Of a stretch of DNA of 64,000 nt, positions 12,290 to 24,260 are shown one piece after another. Both the position numbers and the translations under genes were made by a program. The notes under the pieces were generated by a model, which searched no databases, had not been told where the DNA came from, and saw only the letters and a list, made by a program, of their open reading frames with translations. This stretch comes from Symsagittifera roscoffensis (Eukaryota > Xenacoelomorpha > Acoela > Convolutidae), in assembly GCF_963678635.1 (NCBI RefSeq), contig NC_087066.1, positions 31,439,301 to 31,503,300 on the forward strand. Direction: 5' to 3'. Positions within the stretch are counted from its first letter, which is position 1; every line of letters begins with the position of its first letter.

Positions 12290-12720
12290 AGTTTTCAAAT
12301 TGCCTCAACCTTCAATGACTTCTGCAATTTTTCAAACAAATCTTTTTTTTCAGAATTGAAATTTTTGGAACGATCCGCTCGATTTGAAATACTGAAAACC
12401 CGAAGAAACTAAATCAAAATGTGAACGTTAACCAAAATTTGCAAGCTGGTTCCCTTCAGGCAGAGGAAGCCTGTATAATAATTCCGCTCCCCTAATAGCT
12501 TTATCTGCTGTTAAGCCTCAACATGCGTGGAAGTGAACGCTGCTTTAAGCGGAAATTTTCGTTTGGATCATTCCGTTGGAATATATAAGGCTGCGTCACA
12601 ACTTTGGTTTGACTCAGCAGTATGTAAAGTAGTTCCGGAAAACGAAGTCTAAAAAAGTGAACATAGATCACTTTTGAAACGGAATTCTTCCATTCGAACA
12701 AAAGGTGATTTTGAATTTAG
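12290..12720 (+). pseudogene. Decayed RT C-terminal region, ancient copy 3
   Basis: It carries the same order of remnants as the copy at 11640, including the DNA segment for the LEHVDG-like motif near 12560 and PENEV near 12650. It starts only ~230 bp after the previous copy's end, so the two are nearly tandem here. Confidence 0.6.
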
Positions 12721-12869
12721 CACCTGATGTTCTAAGACTAACATATGAGGTTAAGAAAAAACTCAATGACACTACCTCTTGTGCTTTTGCACCTTAAACA
12801 ACCGAAGCCATATCGCTGTCCTTTATGATATGGAATTTTGGGATCGTTACAGGCCAAAAACAGCAATTA

Positions 12870-13330
12870 CAAGTAAACTAATAAGTCAAGGATATTGCAT
12901 TGCCGGCTGGGCTTCACATGTTAACAATTTAGTTCCCAGTGATGAAAGACATTGATCGGATGAAAAAGAACAAAACGTTTCTAGAATCTGCTCATTTTAA
13001 TTAAAAACGAAACCACGAACAAAAAGGTTTTGAACATTGATAAGATTGTGTCATAAGAAAAATAAAGGTAGTACAGCTCGTGTTATACAGGGAGATCAAC
13101 GGATGCGCAACCTCTTATTGAATATAAGCTTAAGACACCCTTAGACCAGTCTATCACTCCGAGTCAGCTCTTTTGAGAATCTAAACAAAATGCATGCTAA
13201 TTCTTATGACACAATGGAAAAAGCCAATTTTGAAATCGCAACCTTGCATGCCAGAGAAAAGATTAATATGACTGCTTGACATCCGGATGAAACTATAAAA
13301 GATCTTAAGGTAAGAATTTATGCGTAAAAG
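12870..13330 (+). repeat. Ancient element, upstream module, copy 3
   Basis: It shares the GCCGGCTGG, GATCAACGGATGCGCAACCT and AGACCAGTCT blocks with copies 1 and 2. No intact frame is present. Confidence 0.65.
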
Positions 13331-13539
13331 TTTTCCTGAAAACAACCACAAAAACACACTCTTGGAAGCTTCAAAGCCTGAAGTCTCTTCTGATAATCAA
13401 AGATTTATAAAAACAGTTTTCGAATTTTGAGGTTAGCAAATTATGATTCAATTGTATTGGATTACGGTGTAACCAATTTGATGGTTGAAAAATGATTACT
13501 TTGCTCGTGGTTTGAAGTTGAATATGTCCAGTGAATTCA

Positions 13540-14100
13540 AAATTAGCGTCTGATGTAAAATTATTCGAAGCCTAACTTATGAGGTTAAAAAAAATAGGCC
13601 CTATAACTATTGGCTCAAAAATCAAGGACGCTATCTTCTATGTTTTTGTACCTCGAACAATCGGAGCCACAACTTTAAGGCCACTACCACAATATAAATC
13701 CCCACGCTAGATAGAAATAAGCACGCCATGGTTAGGTCTCTAATTACCGAAAACAAGCGAACGCGATTAAGAAGAGAACCGGAAACTGTCTGCGCTCAAT
13801 AATCAACCTCAATAATCCACTGTCTGCGCTCAAAATTTGTTTTTATATATAATTAGAAATAGATTGATTTAACTCAAACGGACCAAATACACTATGAAAA
13901 CCGTGTCTTGAAAAACATTTGCGTCTTCAAGATATCCTTGAGATCTTAGTATGTTGACTTTATTTCAAAATGCAAGAATGGCGAGTTTGGTATTGGTTTG
14001 AGCTATAAAAGCACGAGTGATATTGTCTATGAGCCAGCGACTAAGTAAACCACTTTCTTGACCTCACATGCGACGCATTCAAATCAATTGCGAAATTTCT
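13540..14100 (+). repeat. Ancient element, 3' module, copy 2
   Basis: It matches 14980-15570 and 9270-9800 by shared blocks (GGCTCAAA, GGTTAGGTCTCTAA, AAAGCACGAG, GAGCCAGCGACTAA). Confidence 0.6.
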
Positions 14101-14629
14101 TGAACACTGAAAAAAAAGTATGACTAAGAAAATCTCGTCAAATTAAATCTTTTGCGCGAAGGTTTTTTTGAATAGAACAATAGAAAAACGCTCAAGGAAA
14201 AACTAACAATCAAGTAAACGTGAAAAATATCCAAAAAATTGAAACTTGAAAATGTATCCGGTTGTCTACGGCAATAGCGGAAACAGCTTGGTTTTTTAAA
14301 AGCTGCTACGGTCAATGCACAGAATGAGAAAGAGGCAGCGAAAGTTAAATTGTTAAGTTTACATTGTTGAGTTCTTGAGGCCTCCAATTTTATCCCTCCA
14401 TCCTGGGTGGAAATAATGACACGGTAAGTTTGTCGTTCCTAGATGCGACTAAGCATGTATCACATAATACAGAGGGCAATCCTTATTTGGTATCAAAAAC
14501 CAACGGTCTCCTTAATTAGTGATCAGATTAAACTTGATTATAGGAGCTGCGCATCAACTTATCACGAGCAAAGTGTTATCCGTATTTTACATGTACAGAT
14601 AATGGGAACAACCTGATTTCAACGTTTCA

Positions 14630-14950
14630 ACTTTTAGAAAACTCCGTCAACTTGGCAAGACTCCTACATTTTGTCAAACTATTCTTTTTTCTGAAATGTG
14701 ATTGTTAGAACGATCCACTCTTTTTGAAAAAATTTTTTTTTAGGAAACTTAATTAAAAGTGAACGTTAACCAAGCTTGGCAAATTATTTTGCAGCGGAAA
14801 TTTTAGTTTGAAGCATGTAGATGGAATATATAAGGCTGCATTAAAATTTTGTTTTGACTCAGCAATATGTAAAGTAGTTCCTGAAAAGGAAGTCTGAAAA
14901 GTGAACGGAGGCCTCTTTTGTAACCAAATTTATTCAATGATTTTGAAATT
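14630..14950 (+). pseudogene. Decayed RT C-terminal region, ancient copy 4
   Basis: A shortened copy. The DNA for the LEHVDG-like motif and the ATATAAGGCTGC block near 14825 matches copies 1-3. Part of the preceding region is deleted. Confidence 0.55.
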
Positions 14951-15570
14951 AGATAATATTAAATTCTTCAAAGCCTAGCATATGAGTTTAAGAAAAATAG
15001 GCCATAAAAATATTGGCTCTAGGGTCAGGGACACTATCTCTTCTGCTTTTATATCTTTGTAACTGAAACAATTGTAGCCATATTGCGTTTCTTCATGGCA
15101 TGGAACTTTGAGGTTGTTACAACTTTAAGGCCACTTCCACAATATAACCCTCACTCTAGATGGAAACAAGCACGCCCTTATGGTTAAAACTCTAAATACC
15201 CAAACCACCCGAACCCTATTGAAAACAGAACCGAAAATTGTCTGCCGCGTATTAACCCACAGATTACAAAAATTATTTATATATATAATTAGTAAAATAT
15301 ATATAAGTAATTATAGTAATTATATATAAAATTAGGGTTGTCAAACGGACAAAACAGACTATGACAACCCTGCCTTTCAAGACATTCGCGTCTTTGAGGC
15401 ATCTTGAGACCTTGATATGCGGATTTACTTTTGATTTTGGTGTTTGGTTAAGGTACAAAAGCACGAGAGACAATGTTTCTGAGCCAGCGACTAAAAATAT
15501 TTTTTTTGTTGGCCTCACAACTGCGACAAAACTGAATTGCGAAAATTTTTATATCTTAAAAAAAGAGATT
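14950..15570 (+). repeat. Ancient element, 3' module, copy 3
   Basis: Block order is the same as at 13540. It includes a local TATATA-rich stretch at ~15278-15330. Confidence 0.6.
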
Positions 15571-15689
15571 ATGTAATTGGTGCTGTGTCAAAACAATATG
15601 ATTGTGTCGGTAGAAATTGGCCTCTTTTGCTCGTCTATTTGAAATCCGGGCCCTGGCTGCATTTTTCGTCTGGATGACCATTTATTACT

Positions 15690-16260
15690 AATACTAATTT
15701 TTGTTTTGAAGGCGCAGAGAAAATGTTAGCAAAAACCAATGTTATTGACAGCTTGTGTTCTGAATGAAAATCAACGGATGGATAGCCTGTTATAGAAAAT
15801 AAGGTTAAGACATGCCTAAGACCAGACTGTCTTTCCAAGTCAGCTCCTTTGAGAATCTAAGCAAAATGCTGAAATGTATGGCACAATGGAAGAAGCCAAT
15901 AATGAAAACACAGGATGTCAAAGCAAACATTGATAAAACTTCTTTACATCCGGAGGGAACTATAATATTTCTCCAGGTAAAAGAATATGCGTGAAAATTT
16001 TCCTGAAGAAACCATAAAAACACACTCATGGAATCTTCAAAACCCGAAGTTTCTTCTGATATGCAAAGAATTACAATAAAATTTTTTCGAATATAGTGGT
16101 TAGCAATGTATAATCCAAATGAATGATGGTTAAAACTGGCCGCTTTGTTCTAGGTAAATTTTGAAAAAGTCAGGCTCATAGCACATGAGTGTGCTCTGTA
16201 AGGACGCTTACCTGCAGACGTACAGTTTGAGGCTCAGTAATTCTGTGAAAAAATATGCCA
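15690..16260 (+). repeat. Ancient element, upstream module, copy 4 (partial)
   Basis: ATCAACGGATGGATAGCCTG, AGACCAGACTGTC and the ACGCTTACCTGCAGACGTAC block match the earlier copies. The first part of the module is missing. Confidence 0.6.
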
Positions 16261-16335
16261 TTTTTGGAAGAAAGAACGTTTAAAACACAACAGCCGGCCG
16301 GATATAGTACGACGAACGATCGATTGCAAGAAAAA

Positions 16336-16336
<1 letters not shown>

Positions 16337-16395
<59 letters not shown>
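16337..16395. repeat. (TA)n microsatellite, 59 nt
   Basis: An uninterrupted run of TA dinucleotides. Open frames of alternating Ile-Tyr on both strands across it are artefacts. Confidence 0.98.
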
Positions 16396-16398
<3 letters not shown>

Positions 16399-16479
16399 GA
16401 AAACGAAAAAACCCCCAAAAAACAAGGCCGAGATGGTGAAAAACGCAAAAAGTTAAACTTTTGGATGTCAGCCAGTCAT

Positions 16480-17920
16480 CAATAGGAATTTTTTCTTTTT
16501 TTGGTTGCTCTGTTGTTTCTGAGTGAATTTTACAAAAAAGGTTTTCATGGCGCTCTCGAGTTGGCCTGTTTAAAGCAATAGACAATCATAGTCAACAAAC
16601 GTTTTATTGCTCCCGTTAAGTGAGAAGTCATTAGCCCAAATGTCTCAAGATTCTGGGATCAAAAACAACAAAATGTAAAGCGTAAAATTGAAAAAAAGTG
16701 TATAACTGAAGAAGAAAAAAATGTTTCGAAACAAAAAAGACAAAGAACATTAAAAAACTCAAAAAAGTCCAAAAACAGCTAAACCATAAAATTACAATCA
16801 ATGTTTTATTTTTGGACAAGATGTGATTTTTTAAAAAATTTTTGTTGTTTCAGATTGATTTATATCCTTCCTGATGAAAAATTGAGTTTTTGGTTGTTGG
16901 CTAAATATCCTCCTTTAATTGGTGTTTGAGTATTTAAGCTTGTTAATGTTATTCCTGCAAAAGCCCGGAGGGTAGTGCGGCAAGCGGACAGATGTGCTCC
17001 AGAAACTACAGCAGTCATCGGGAACAACACTTACAATGACTTGACTATTGGTTATCGTTACAACAATTCAAGTATCATTCGGGTACTATTTCAATACATT
17101 TAAGTTGGCGGAATATAAAATTGGACAGTTCAATTTAACCTCGATCGGCAGCAAATTTCGGTGTTAAGGGTAAAAAATTGGAAGATTAAGTGAGGAGCAG
17201 GGTGTAGTTATCTTAGCTAACAAATATTTGTTGTTATCTACTGTATTGTATATTATCTACCTCCAATTTAAACACGAAAGACCCCATTCTTGTCAACAAA
17301 AGACTTGTTTTCAAACCAAACATTAACACAAAAAGTTGGAATTACTAGTTAGTTAAATCCTCCTAATAGAAATGCGCAGAAAAAACTCGAGAAAAAATTG
17401 ATACATTTTTTCTAATCCTATTTTGTGTGATTTTAACAGTTTAGTCAATATGTTTTGAAATTCTTTGATTGATTTTTTTGTATAAACGAAAAAAGGCTTT
17501 TTCATTAGAAGTTCAATAATTAACAAGATTGGTTACAAAACCTGCCTTGAGGCAGCCTCCTTGTAGTTCTGTCAATAGAAAAACGGAAAAACGAGATTGG
17601 GAGGACCTTAGTTGGATTGTTTCTAAACCAATTTTTATCAATTTTTACAAAACTTCATTACTGTAGAAAACTACATCTAAGTATTTTCATGCGTTTCGAA
17701 AAAAAAATTGTTAAAAAATCTCTGAAAACTTAAACAGGTAAGGAAAAAAAGTCAATTTGACAACAACGTTTTTCCCATTTTCTCAAAGACTACTTAACCA
17801 ATTAGGACAATATTTCTACCATCAGTCGAAATTTTTGCTGCCATCTTGACTTGTTACAGCGGTTTTTAGGTTAATATCTTTCGAAAAAATGAAAAAATTT
17901 TAGTATTTTTCAGTTCGGAG
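16480..17920. other. AT-rich noncoding stretch, nothing recognised
   Basis: No repeats, RNA genes or family-like translations were seen. A mildly GC-richer patch at ~16960-17040 is too short to interpret. Confidence 0.5.
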
Positions 17921-17924
17921 GGTT

Positions 17925-18500
17925 CAAGTTTGAAAAACCCTCCGAGCAGAAGAAGTTTTCTCGAAATTTCATTTTTATCTGACAAGCAACGTTGACTGGT
18001 TCAACTAACCTTGCTTGTTTCAATTCAGATCATTATCGGCGGCTTTTACGCGTCAATAATATTTAATTCCGTGCAGCTCAGGGTACCCTTCAAAATAACC
18101 CTTCGGAATGATTTAAGCCTTTTAGGAACCCTCACAACTAAAAGTTTGTAGGAACCCTGCGAAGTGGTTAAAAAAACTATCTGAAATGAGATGACCTTGA
18201 TTTAAGACATTTTAACACTGGTCGGAGACCACTTGGAGGCAAAACAACCCTCCAATGTATCCTCTGAAGTGATTTAGCCTCTTAACAACCCTCCTTAAAA
18301 ATTTTTAAGGAACCCTCTGAAGTGTCATAATTTAAGTGTCACAACTACCCTCCGAAGTCTTTAAGCCTTTGGCAACCCTCCTCAATGAAAATCAAAGGAA
18401 CCTCCCGAAGTAGCTTAGACATACCAGAGACCCTCTAGAACTAAGACAGACTACCCTCTGAAACTAAGACAGAACTAAGACGTTGACTAACCTCTGAAAA
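17925..18500 (+). repeat. Diverged minisatellite with CCCTCCGAAGT core
   Basis: Variants of ACCCTCCGAAGT (ACCCTTCGGAATG, ACCCTGCGAAGTGG, TCCTCTGAAGTG, ACCCTCTGAAGTG, ACCCTCCGAAGTC, ACCTCCCGAAGTAG) recur every ~50-70 bp. They are often followed by a TTTAAGCCTTT-like spacer. Confidence 0.75.
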
Positions 18501-18669
18501 AATATATTAGGATTAAGTGGACTAGTAAACCCAGAAAATCGCGATCAACTTTGGATTCTACATCGAGCTTATCAAAGCACCAGAACATTTTTCTAAGTGT
18601 TATTTTGGTTGTATGGTTGCTTTGAGCAACCTTTAGGATCAGCTCGTTCAATCCGGTAGAAGAACACCT

Positions 18670-19045
18670 CGTTCCTTACTTTCGCGCACATGAATCGTCC
18701 GAAAGTGGGAGAGCTTTTGCTTGTTTAAGCTTACCGCACATTTTTGATAGAGGTTGCATTGGCTAATTAGAAAGACAGGTTGAGCAACCAGAGAACAGAT
18801 AGAAAAAGACCTCGTTGAGTGTATTTTGTTCAAAACAGTCACATGAGAAGAAAGTTAGTAGTTCCTTACTTTCGTGCACTTGAACCGTCGGAAAGTAGGA
18901 GAGCTTTTGCTTGGTTTAAAATTAGCCGTACATTTCCGATATAGGTTTCCTTGGGCTAGTTAGTAAGACAACTCTAGCAATCGTAGGACAGATAGTAGAA
19001 GACCTCGGTGTGTGTGATAACAAAAAGACACTCATGTAAGACGAC
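18670..19045 (+). repeat. Diverged tandem duplication of ~190 bp
   Basis: TTCCTTACTTTCGCGCACATGAATCG-like sequence at 18673 is repeated at 18863. Both copies continue through GAGAGCTTTTGCTTG, an acatttttgat/acatttccgat part, GACAGATAG and AAGACCTCG. Identity is roughly three quarters. Confidence 0.8.
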
Positions 19046-19429
19046 CAGTGTCCTGGTCTTTGTTCACATAGTGTGTTTCAATTAAGGGAAACCTTATTTT
19101 TTAAGGCTATGTTTAAGTTCAATCTTTTACCAATCATCACTGCTATTTAACAAAGAGTTGACTGATTTTTAACTTGGTTGTGTTTTGATAAATCTGCAGC
19201 GAGAATTTTGTTTTGGTACGAGAACTGCTGTCATTTAAAGAGAACCATAATAGAGAATTATAGTCATTTATTGAATATTATCATTGGTTAAAAAAAGTGT
19301 CATGTGATTTTTCTGATTTTAATTATTGTTTCTTGAAAGATTTTGGTTTGAGTATTATTATAAACCAATTACTTAAACTAAACTAAAATTTTTCTCATCA
19401 CTCAACAAACTCTGTGTTAATTTTTAAGA

Positions 19430-20062
19430 TAAAATTAAGTTAAAAACTTTCTAATGAAGAGTTGAGTATTTTCAAATGCAAAATTCGGAGGAAGGAGCAG
19501 TCCTCTTTGTCTGATCAATGAAAAAATACGATGATGTCGGGCGTCAGTACTCATAAAACAAAGCTCAAGTTCAAACCAAAAAACGCGCTTTAAAGCAAAA
19601 TACGACAAGCGCCTAGCTGGAACACAGTTTTCGCTCATCTGGGACAGGCGAGCTCAGTCATAGATTTTACTCCAAGCTCGAAACACAATCAAAACAACAA
19701 GGCGGCTTCCACTTCACCGATGAGACCAGAGTCGGATAGAATAACGATGGGGACATCCTCGACATTTGATAGGCGAAGGGTGTCGGTGGGTACATATAGG
19801 GACAGTGCATCCTCAAGCACTAAGCTGACGCCGTTGCTGAGCTCGATGAGTGAAATGAACGGCATTTTTGTTGACGTAGTAGCAGGCCTCAAAAATTGCA
19901 ACCAGATATGACTCAATGCCTCAGAGAAAAGATGGAGTGAATGAGAGGGCTCGGAGTGATCACGAGAAGCTGAGGGATGAGTTAACCGATGAAGATTGCA
20001 GGCAAAATATGAAATAGCCTTGTTAGCTCGGAAAACTGAACGATGCATGGCAAAAAGACTAT
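19430..20062 (+). pseudogene. Unrecognised decayed coding sequence, start of GC-richer block
   Basis: G+C rises clearly from here. Open pieces exist on both strands, a 63-codon one at 19720-19911 (+) and a 119-codon one on the opposite strand. The + strand frames continue into the charged, helical text of the following repeat (ARKTERCMAKRLSMAARE around 20030-20090), so + is more likely. No family is recognised. Confidence 0.35.
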
Positions 20063-20560
20063 CTATGGCTGCAAGGGAATCCGAAGAGTGCGAACGCAGA
20101 AAGATGCAAAAAAAACTGAGTGATTCTTGAACTATCTTGATCAGACTATTTAATAAGCAACGACAAACCTGTAAAACAGACTGAAGTCGCTATGGCTGCA
20201 AAGGAATCCGAAGAGAACGAACGCAGAAAGATGCAAAAAACTGAGCGATTCTTGAATTATCTTGATCAGACTAAATAATAAGCAACGAAAAACCTGTAAA
20301 ACAGAGTGAAGTCGCTATGGCTGCAAGGTAATCCGAAGAGAGCGAACGCAGAAAGATGCAAAAAAACTGAGCAATTCTTGAACTATCTTGATCAGACTAA
20401 TTAATAAGCATCGACAAACCTGTAAAACAGACTGAAGTAGCTATGGCTGCAAGGGAATCCGAAGAGAGCGAACGCAGAAAGATGCAAAAAACTGAGCGAC
20501 TCTTGAACTATCTTGATCAGACTAATTAATAAGCAATGACAAACCTGTAAAACAGACTGG
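20063..20560 (+). repeat. Four tandem copies of a ~126-bp repeat
   Basis: CTATGGCTGCAAGG begins copies at 20063, 20190, 20314 and 20441 (periods 127, 124, 127). Each copy can be read as a charged, coil-like peptide (MAARESEESERRKMQK type). The period is close to 42 codons, but later indels have broken the frame between copies. It probably arose as an in-frame repeat in a coding region of an element and then decayed. Confidence 0.88.
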
Positions 20561-21060
20561 TTGCGAAGACCGACCTGATGATGACAAAACTCACCCAGAG
20601 ATGAGCGAGAACTCACGCAAGCCACTGAGTGACCTCCTAAACTCCAGACCCGCGGAGGCGGCCCTAAAACTGATAACGAACTTCGAGTTAGAGCGGCTCC
20701 GCAAATGTGAAACTGGAAGAATCCATTCCAGCCAGATGCGAAAGCCTCCGTGATACATTTGCCATCAATGGCTCAGAAAGGATCATTTTCGGATCTGACC
20801 GCGGTTTCGTATGATACTTCGTTGTTAGCGTCCATGTACGAACCGTTCACACTCTTTTGAAACATTCATATCGAAATTGTAGAAGTCCACTGAAAAAGGG
20901 GACCGATCACGAAGGACGTTCAAATAGCCAAAGTCATACAAGGATGGGAGAGGAAAACTTATCGAAGAGTTATGAATGCAGTGCCTTGACGAGTAGCCCA
21001 GTAGGTATTGCATTGATCTGTGTCATGACAGAGAATGCGATTGCCTAGACACATTGCAAA
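20560..21060 (+). pseudogene. Possible decayed retroelement coding sequence
   Basis: GC-richer sequence with short open pieces in several frames, lying between the tandem repeat and the RNase H remnant. By position it could be the RT part of a Ty3/gypsy-like pol gene, but I do not see the YxDD box or other RT motifs. The assignment rests only on context. Confidence 0.3.
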
Positions 21061-21410
21061 ATACTTTGAGGATAAAAGACAAGGAAGCACCCAAAAAGTT
21101 TGAAAATAAATTTAATTTCGGGAATATATTTGGAATTCCGAAGGATGGAAGTATAATAAAATCGGTGTAATCAGTTTCGGGCCATCAGGTAGCAAAAAGT
21201 TTGATTGATTCTTCCAAAATTATTCTGATTCATTTGGACATCCTCGCAAACTGTTTGCGCAAAAAGGACCCAAAGTTGTTTTCTAGAGCAATGAGGGCGT
21301 TGCTCACAACAAGAGGACCAATTCTCATGAAGGTAGAATACAGGAGCCGTGATAAACACCAACATGCTGACAGCCTTAGTAGAAAAAAATTTTTACGAAA
21401 GACTTGAAGA
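21060..21410 (+). pseudogene. Ty3/gypsy-type RNase H tail remnant
   Basis: The open piece at 21201-21407 ends with VEYRSRDKHQHADSLSR, close to the conserved YRxGKxHxxADxLSR end of the RNase H domain in Ty3/gypsy elements. Before it lies a segment with two basic arms (LRKKDPKLFSRAMRALLTTR) that fits the usual W-x-LARW-x-L region. The frame is closed on both sides by stops. About 1.6 kb downstream on the same strand is the integrase remnant, which is the normal pol order. Confidence 0.65.
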
Positions 21411-21419
21411 AAAACAGAA

Positions 21420-22980
21420 CAACCAGGCAGAAAAAAGAAGGGTTTTTCTTTTTGGATGAGGATACATAGAAAAAGCTGCTGCTCAATAGATGGCTTGATA
21501 ATTCCAAGCATCCTATACCGGGAGACCCTGAACTTCCCGTTCAGAAAGCTGCTAAAGTAACGATACTGTGTCATTCGCAAACTTCGCAAACTACTTGACA
21601 GAGAAGAAGAAATGCGGGACCAAGAGTGGACTGAAACAATAAAAAGACTGATTTCTACTAAAAACACATATACTGATTTCTACTAAAAACACTAAAAACA
21701 CATCCGGAGTTATGATGTTCAGCGCGATTGCCACTTTCTAGTACACCAATTAGTAACATCAATGCAGAAAGATGTGCTGATGAAATTATCTTGCAGGGAA
21801 GACCAACAACTAACCACTACGAAAGTCCAAAGGAGTAGGGTCAGTCTGAAAACAAGCGTAGAGATGAGCATTCAGTTTGTTGATACAAAAGTGGAGTCTG
21901 AACCGTTCTCAGAGTGTTCATCCGGAGAAAAAACATTGTCAGGGTAGTCGATTCAAGAAGAGAACTCGGAAGTGGAACTGTCTAATGAGTCAGATACCAC
22001 TACGCACTGGCACGATGTTTTGTCCGGTAGTCGAAATCTAAAAAATCCTGGGACAGACTTTTGTCCCTGAAACAAGAAGTATGAGGAGCGTTTCAGCATA
22101 CGTTACGCCGACTCCATGAATTGGAGTGAAGACTCCCAACTTAAAATCTGGGTAAATATGTCTGAGACAACTTCTAACTCGTAAATGTCAGAAAATTCAA
22201 TTTATTCATTGTGAGTGGATTGAAAACAACAAGAACTGGATGAGGAATTGCAACAAAATCCGAATTGAGATAGGTCCACCTCCAATGAGCTCCGACGAGG
22301 ATGTTGCTGTAGTCAACTATGCTGCAGATGAACCTGAGCTGATCGCAGTACCCAAATGTTCAACTAGGTTGCTTCCACATGCTACGGTCGTCCGTTTTAA
22401 TCTAGAACTTCTGGATCAGAAAACGAATCGTTCATGAAAATACGATATGTTGAATATACCATTAATGAAGCCCATGCTCCGGAAATTGTCAAAAATTGAA
22501 TGTTTTGAAATTTTACCTGAAAGCGAGTTACCGACTTTCGGATCTCCTAATTGCTAAAAGAAGTTATGAAATGACGACCAACTTGAAGAGGTGGATGAAA
22601 AATGGAACGACTGATAAAAGTGACTTGGAAGAGGATAGTTACAAAGTCCTGGAGCAAATTAATGCAAAAAGGAAAGACCTGCTGTATCTGAATAAAGACT
22701 TAACCGTAGCTTGCAAACGGAAGGACGAAAAAAGTCTTTGATAAGTACAACTCAATAATGTAGCCTTACATGTATCAAATTGAACTGATCTTCCGCGTTG
22801 TTAAAAGTAACATTAAAAATTAGAAGCAATTCGAATGGCATGGAATAAAGAAAGCATGAGAAAAATTGATCTTTGCATGCTTATCATGCCAACAGAATCA
22901 GGACCTCTGAAATTATGATTTCCTCTACAATAATTACAATCGTATTGATTTAACGCATTGGTATAGTTGGATCATAAGAT
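21420..22980 (+). pseudogene. Decayed linker between RNase H and integrase remnants
   Basis: A piece around 21520-21590 (PELPVQKAAKVTILCHS) resembles the segment after RNase H that leads into the integrase zinc finger. Open pieces of 65 codons (22240-22437, acidic then basic) and 81 codons (22496-22741, Lys-rich, helical) were not recognised; they could belong to the element or to an insertion. Many stops are present. Confidence 0.4.
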
Positions 22981-22989
22981 CATCTGTAT

Positions 22990-23520
22990 GGCGGCCAGGG
23001 TTTATATTCAAATGCTAGTAATGATCGATCAATTCACTAAATATGCAGAGGCTGTCACCTGCGCGACAGAATAAACGGAAGACATTTGTGATCAATTGAT
23101 AAGTGTCTGGATTACCAGTCTAGGTTTTTCAATCACTTTTTAAACAGATAACGGTAAAGTATTCTTTGATAACCTACAAAGGAGTTAATGAAAACGTCGC
23201 ACGTGGCACAGGCTAACTCGACCACCTATCACCCGCACACGAATGGCCTTGTTGTGAGGCAAAACCGCGCATTGGTCTCAATGCTGAGTGTTTATTACTG
23301 AATATACATGGACAACTTGGAGAAACACAACGCAGCTGGTGGGAGCAGATAATACCACAGAGCGTTCCCACGCTGGAATTGGGCCACATATCATGCTTAA
23401 TGGTCATGGAAAAACTGTTTCGTTAACTTTATTCCAACCAATATCTGAAGGGAAAAAGAAATCTCAGCAAGCATACGTCCATCAAAATGCAAGAAGAACT
23501 AAATGATCCATGAAGACGAA
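22990..23520 (+). pseudogene. Ty3/gypsy-type integrase core remnant
   Basis: The piece near 23005-23080 reads MLVMIDQFTKYAEAV, the first-Asp region of the retroviral-type DDE integrase core. TDNGKVFFDNL near 23145-23180 is the second-Asp region. ANSTTYHPHTNGLV near 23210-23260 matches the conserved segment before the catalytic Glu, but the Glu position reads VRQNR, so the Glu appears lost. The 23288-23506 frame carries GIGPHIMLNGHG and a GKKKSQQAYV piece, matching the region after the core. At least two stops or frameshifts interrupt it. It is a dead copy. Confidence 0.75.
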
Positions 23521-24260
23521 AAACTCAGCAGGCACAAATGAGTCAGAAAAGGAAGTTTGGTTAAAATAAGATCACTGAAGTGCACCAAAGTGGACATTTC
23601 TTTCATTGCTCGTTAAAAAAATTTTAAACCGCACAATGGTTCGTCGGAAGAATAGGGCTCCCCAGTGGACAAGCACGAAGATGAATACTTGACAGTGGAC
23701 CCTGCTTGTAAGTAAATGAATTGGCTACGCCTGACAAGAATGATGGAAATGAGGTGATGAATGATTGCGACCTGCAATTGGGCCTCGAGTTGAATGAACG
23801 AAAAGAGAATGATGATGAAACCGTCCCCTATCCTGAGAAGAACTTGATTGAGGCTGAGTAATCCGAAATCGACAAAAGGGTGGGACCTGATTTTTTCATG
23901 GTTGTGGAAACCCGACAAAGCAAAAGAACTAGGGACGCTAAAATATAACCGATACGGCGACAATTTTGTCGTGGTCAAGATTGGGATTAATGACATGACA
24001 AAAACATGATGGAATCAGTGCTCGGGTTATATTGGTTAAAGATGCGATATGATATCGTCCAAATCATTATTAAGGAGACAGCTTGGATCGATAATCGATC
24101 AAAAGTAAAGATGGAGTTCCAACCTGAAACGGAACAACGGCACGATCAAGAATTAACAAAGTTGCGGCAGATCACTCGAATGGCTCCACATGACTTTACT
24201 GCTGACCCAAAGGAAACAGCCTTGACGATTCAAAATATCGAGCAGTCTAGCATTTAATGC
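23520..24260 (+). pseudogene. Integrase C-terminal/downstream remnant, weakly supported
   Basis: A short piece at 23940-24000 (KYNRYGDNFVVVKIG) and an 83-codon open piece at 24006-24257 follow the integrase remnant on the same strand. They could be its tail or a separate open region. No domain was recognised. Confidence 0.3.

Larger units (their letters stand above)
6240..16260 (+). repeat. Region of several ancient, partly tandem retroelement copies
   Basis: Blocks of sequence recur in the same order and orientation. One landmark is GCACATGGGTAAGGTAC at 6345 and 10490. Another is the GCCGGCTGG block at ~6490, ~10635 and ~12900. A third is the AAGACCAGTCTG-type block at ~6740, ~10880, ~13140 and ~15820. 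Others are a GCGTATGTGCAACC-type block at ~7130, 11315 and 16215, and a GGATGTGAA block at ~7517, 11475 and 12123, with a related block near 14440. The spacing varies from about 2.3 to 4.1 kb because of deletions. Identity between copies looks like roughly 70-80%. The RT-derived segments annotated below identify the family as non-LTR. Confidence 0.75.

Noticed and set aside
16176-16585. Open frames with (Ile-Tyr)n on both strands
   Set aside because: They are direct translations of the (TA)n microsatellite.
19689-20048. 119-codon open frame on the minus strand
   Set aside because: It lies opposite a + strand frame that continues into the coil-like repeat and has no recognisable domain. It is more likely a shadow frame in G+C-richer DNA.
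21230-21667. 145-codon open frame on the minus strand
   Set aside because: It is antisense to the RNase H remnant, whose + strand motif (ADSLSR end) is convincing.
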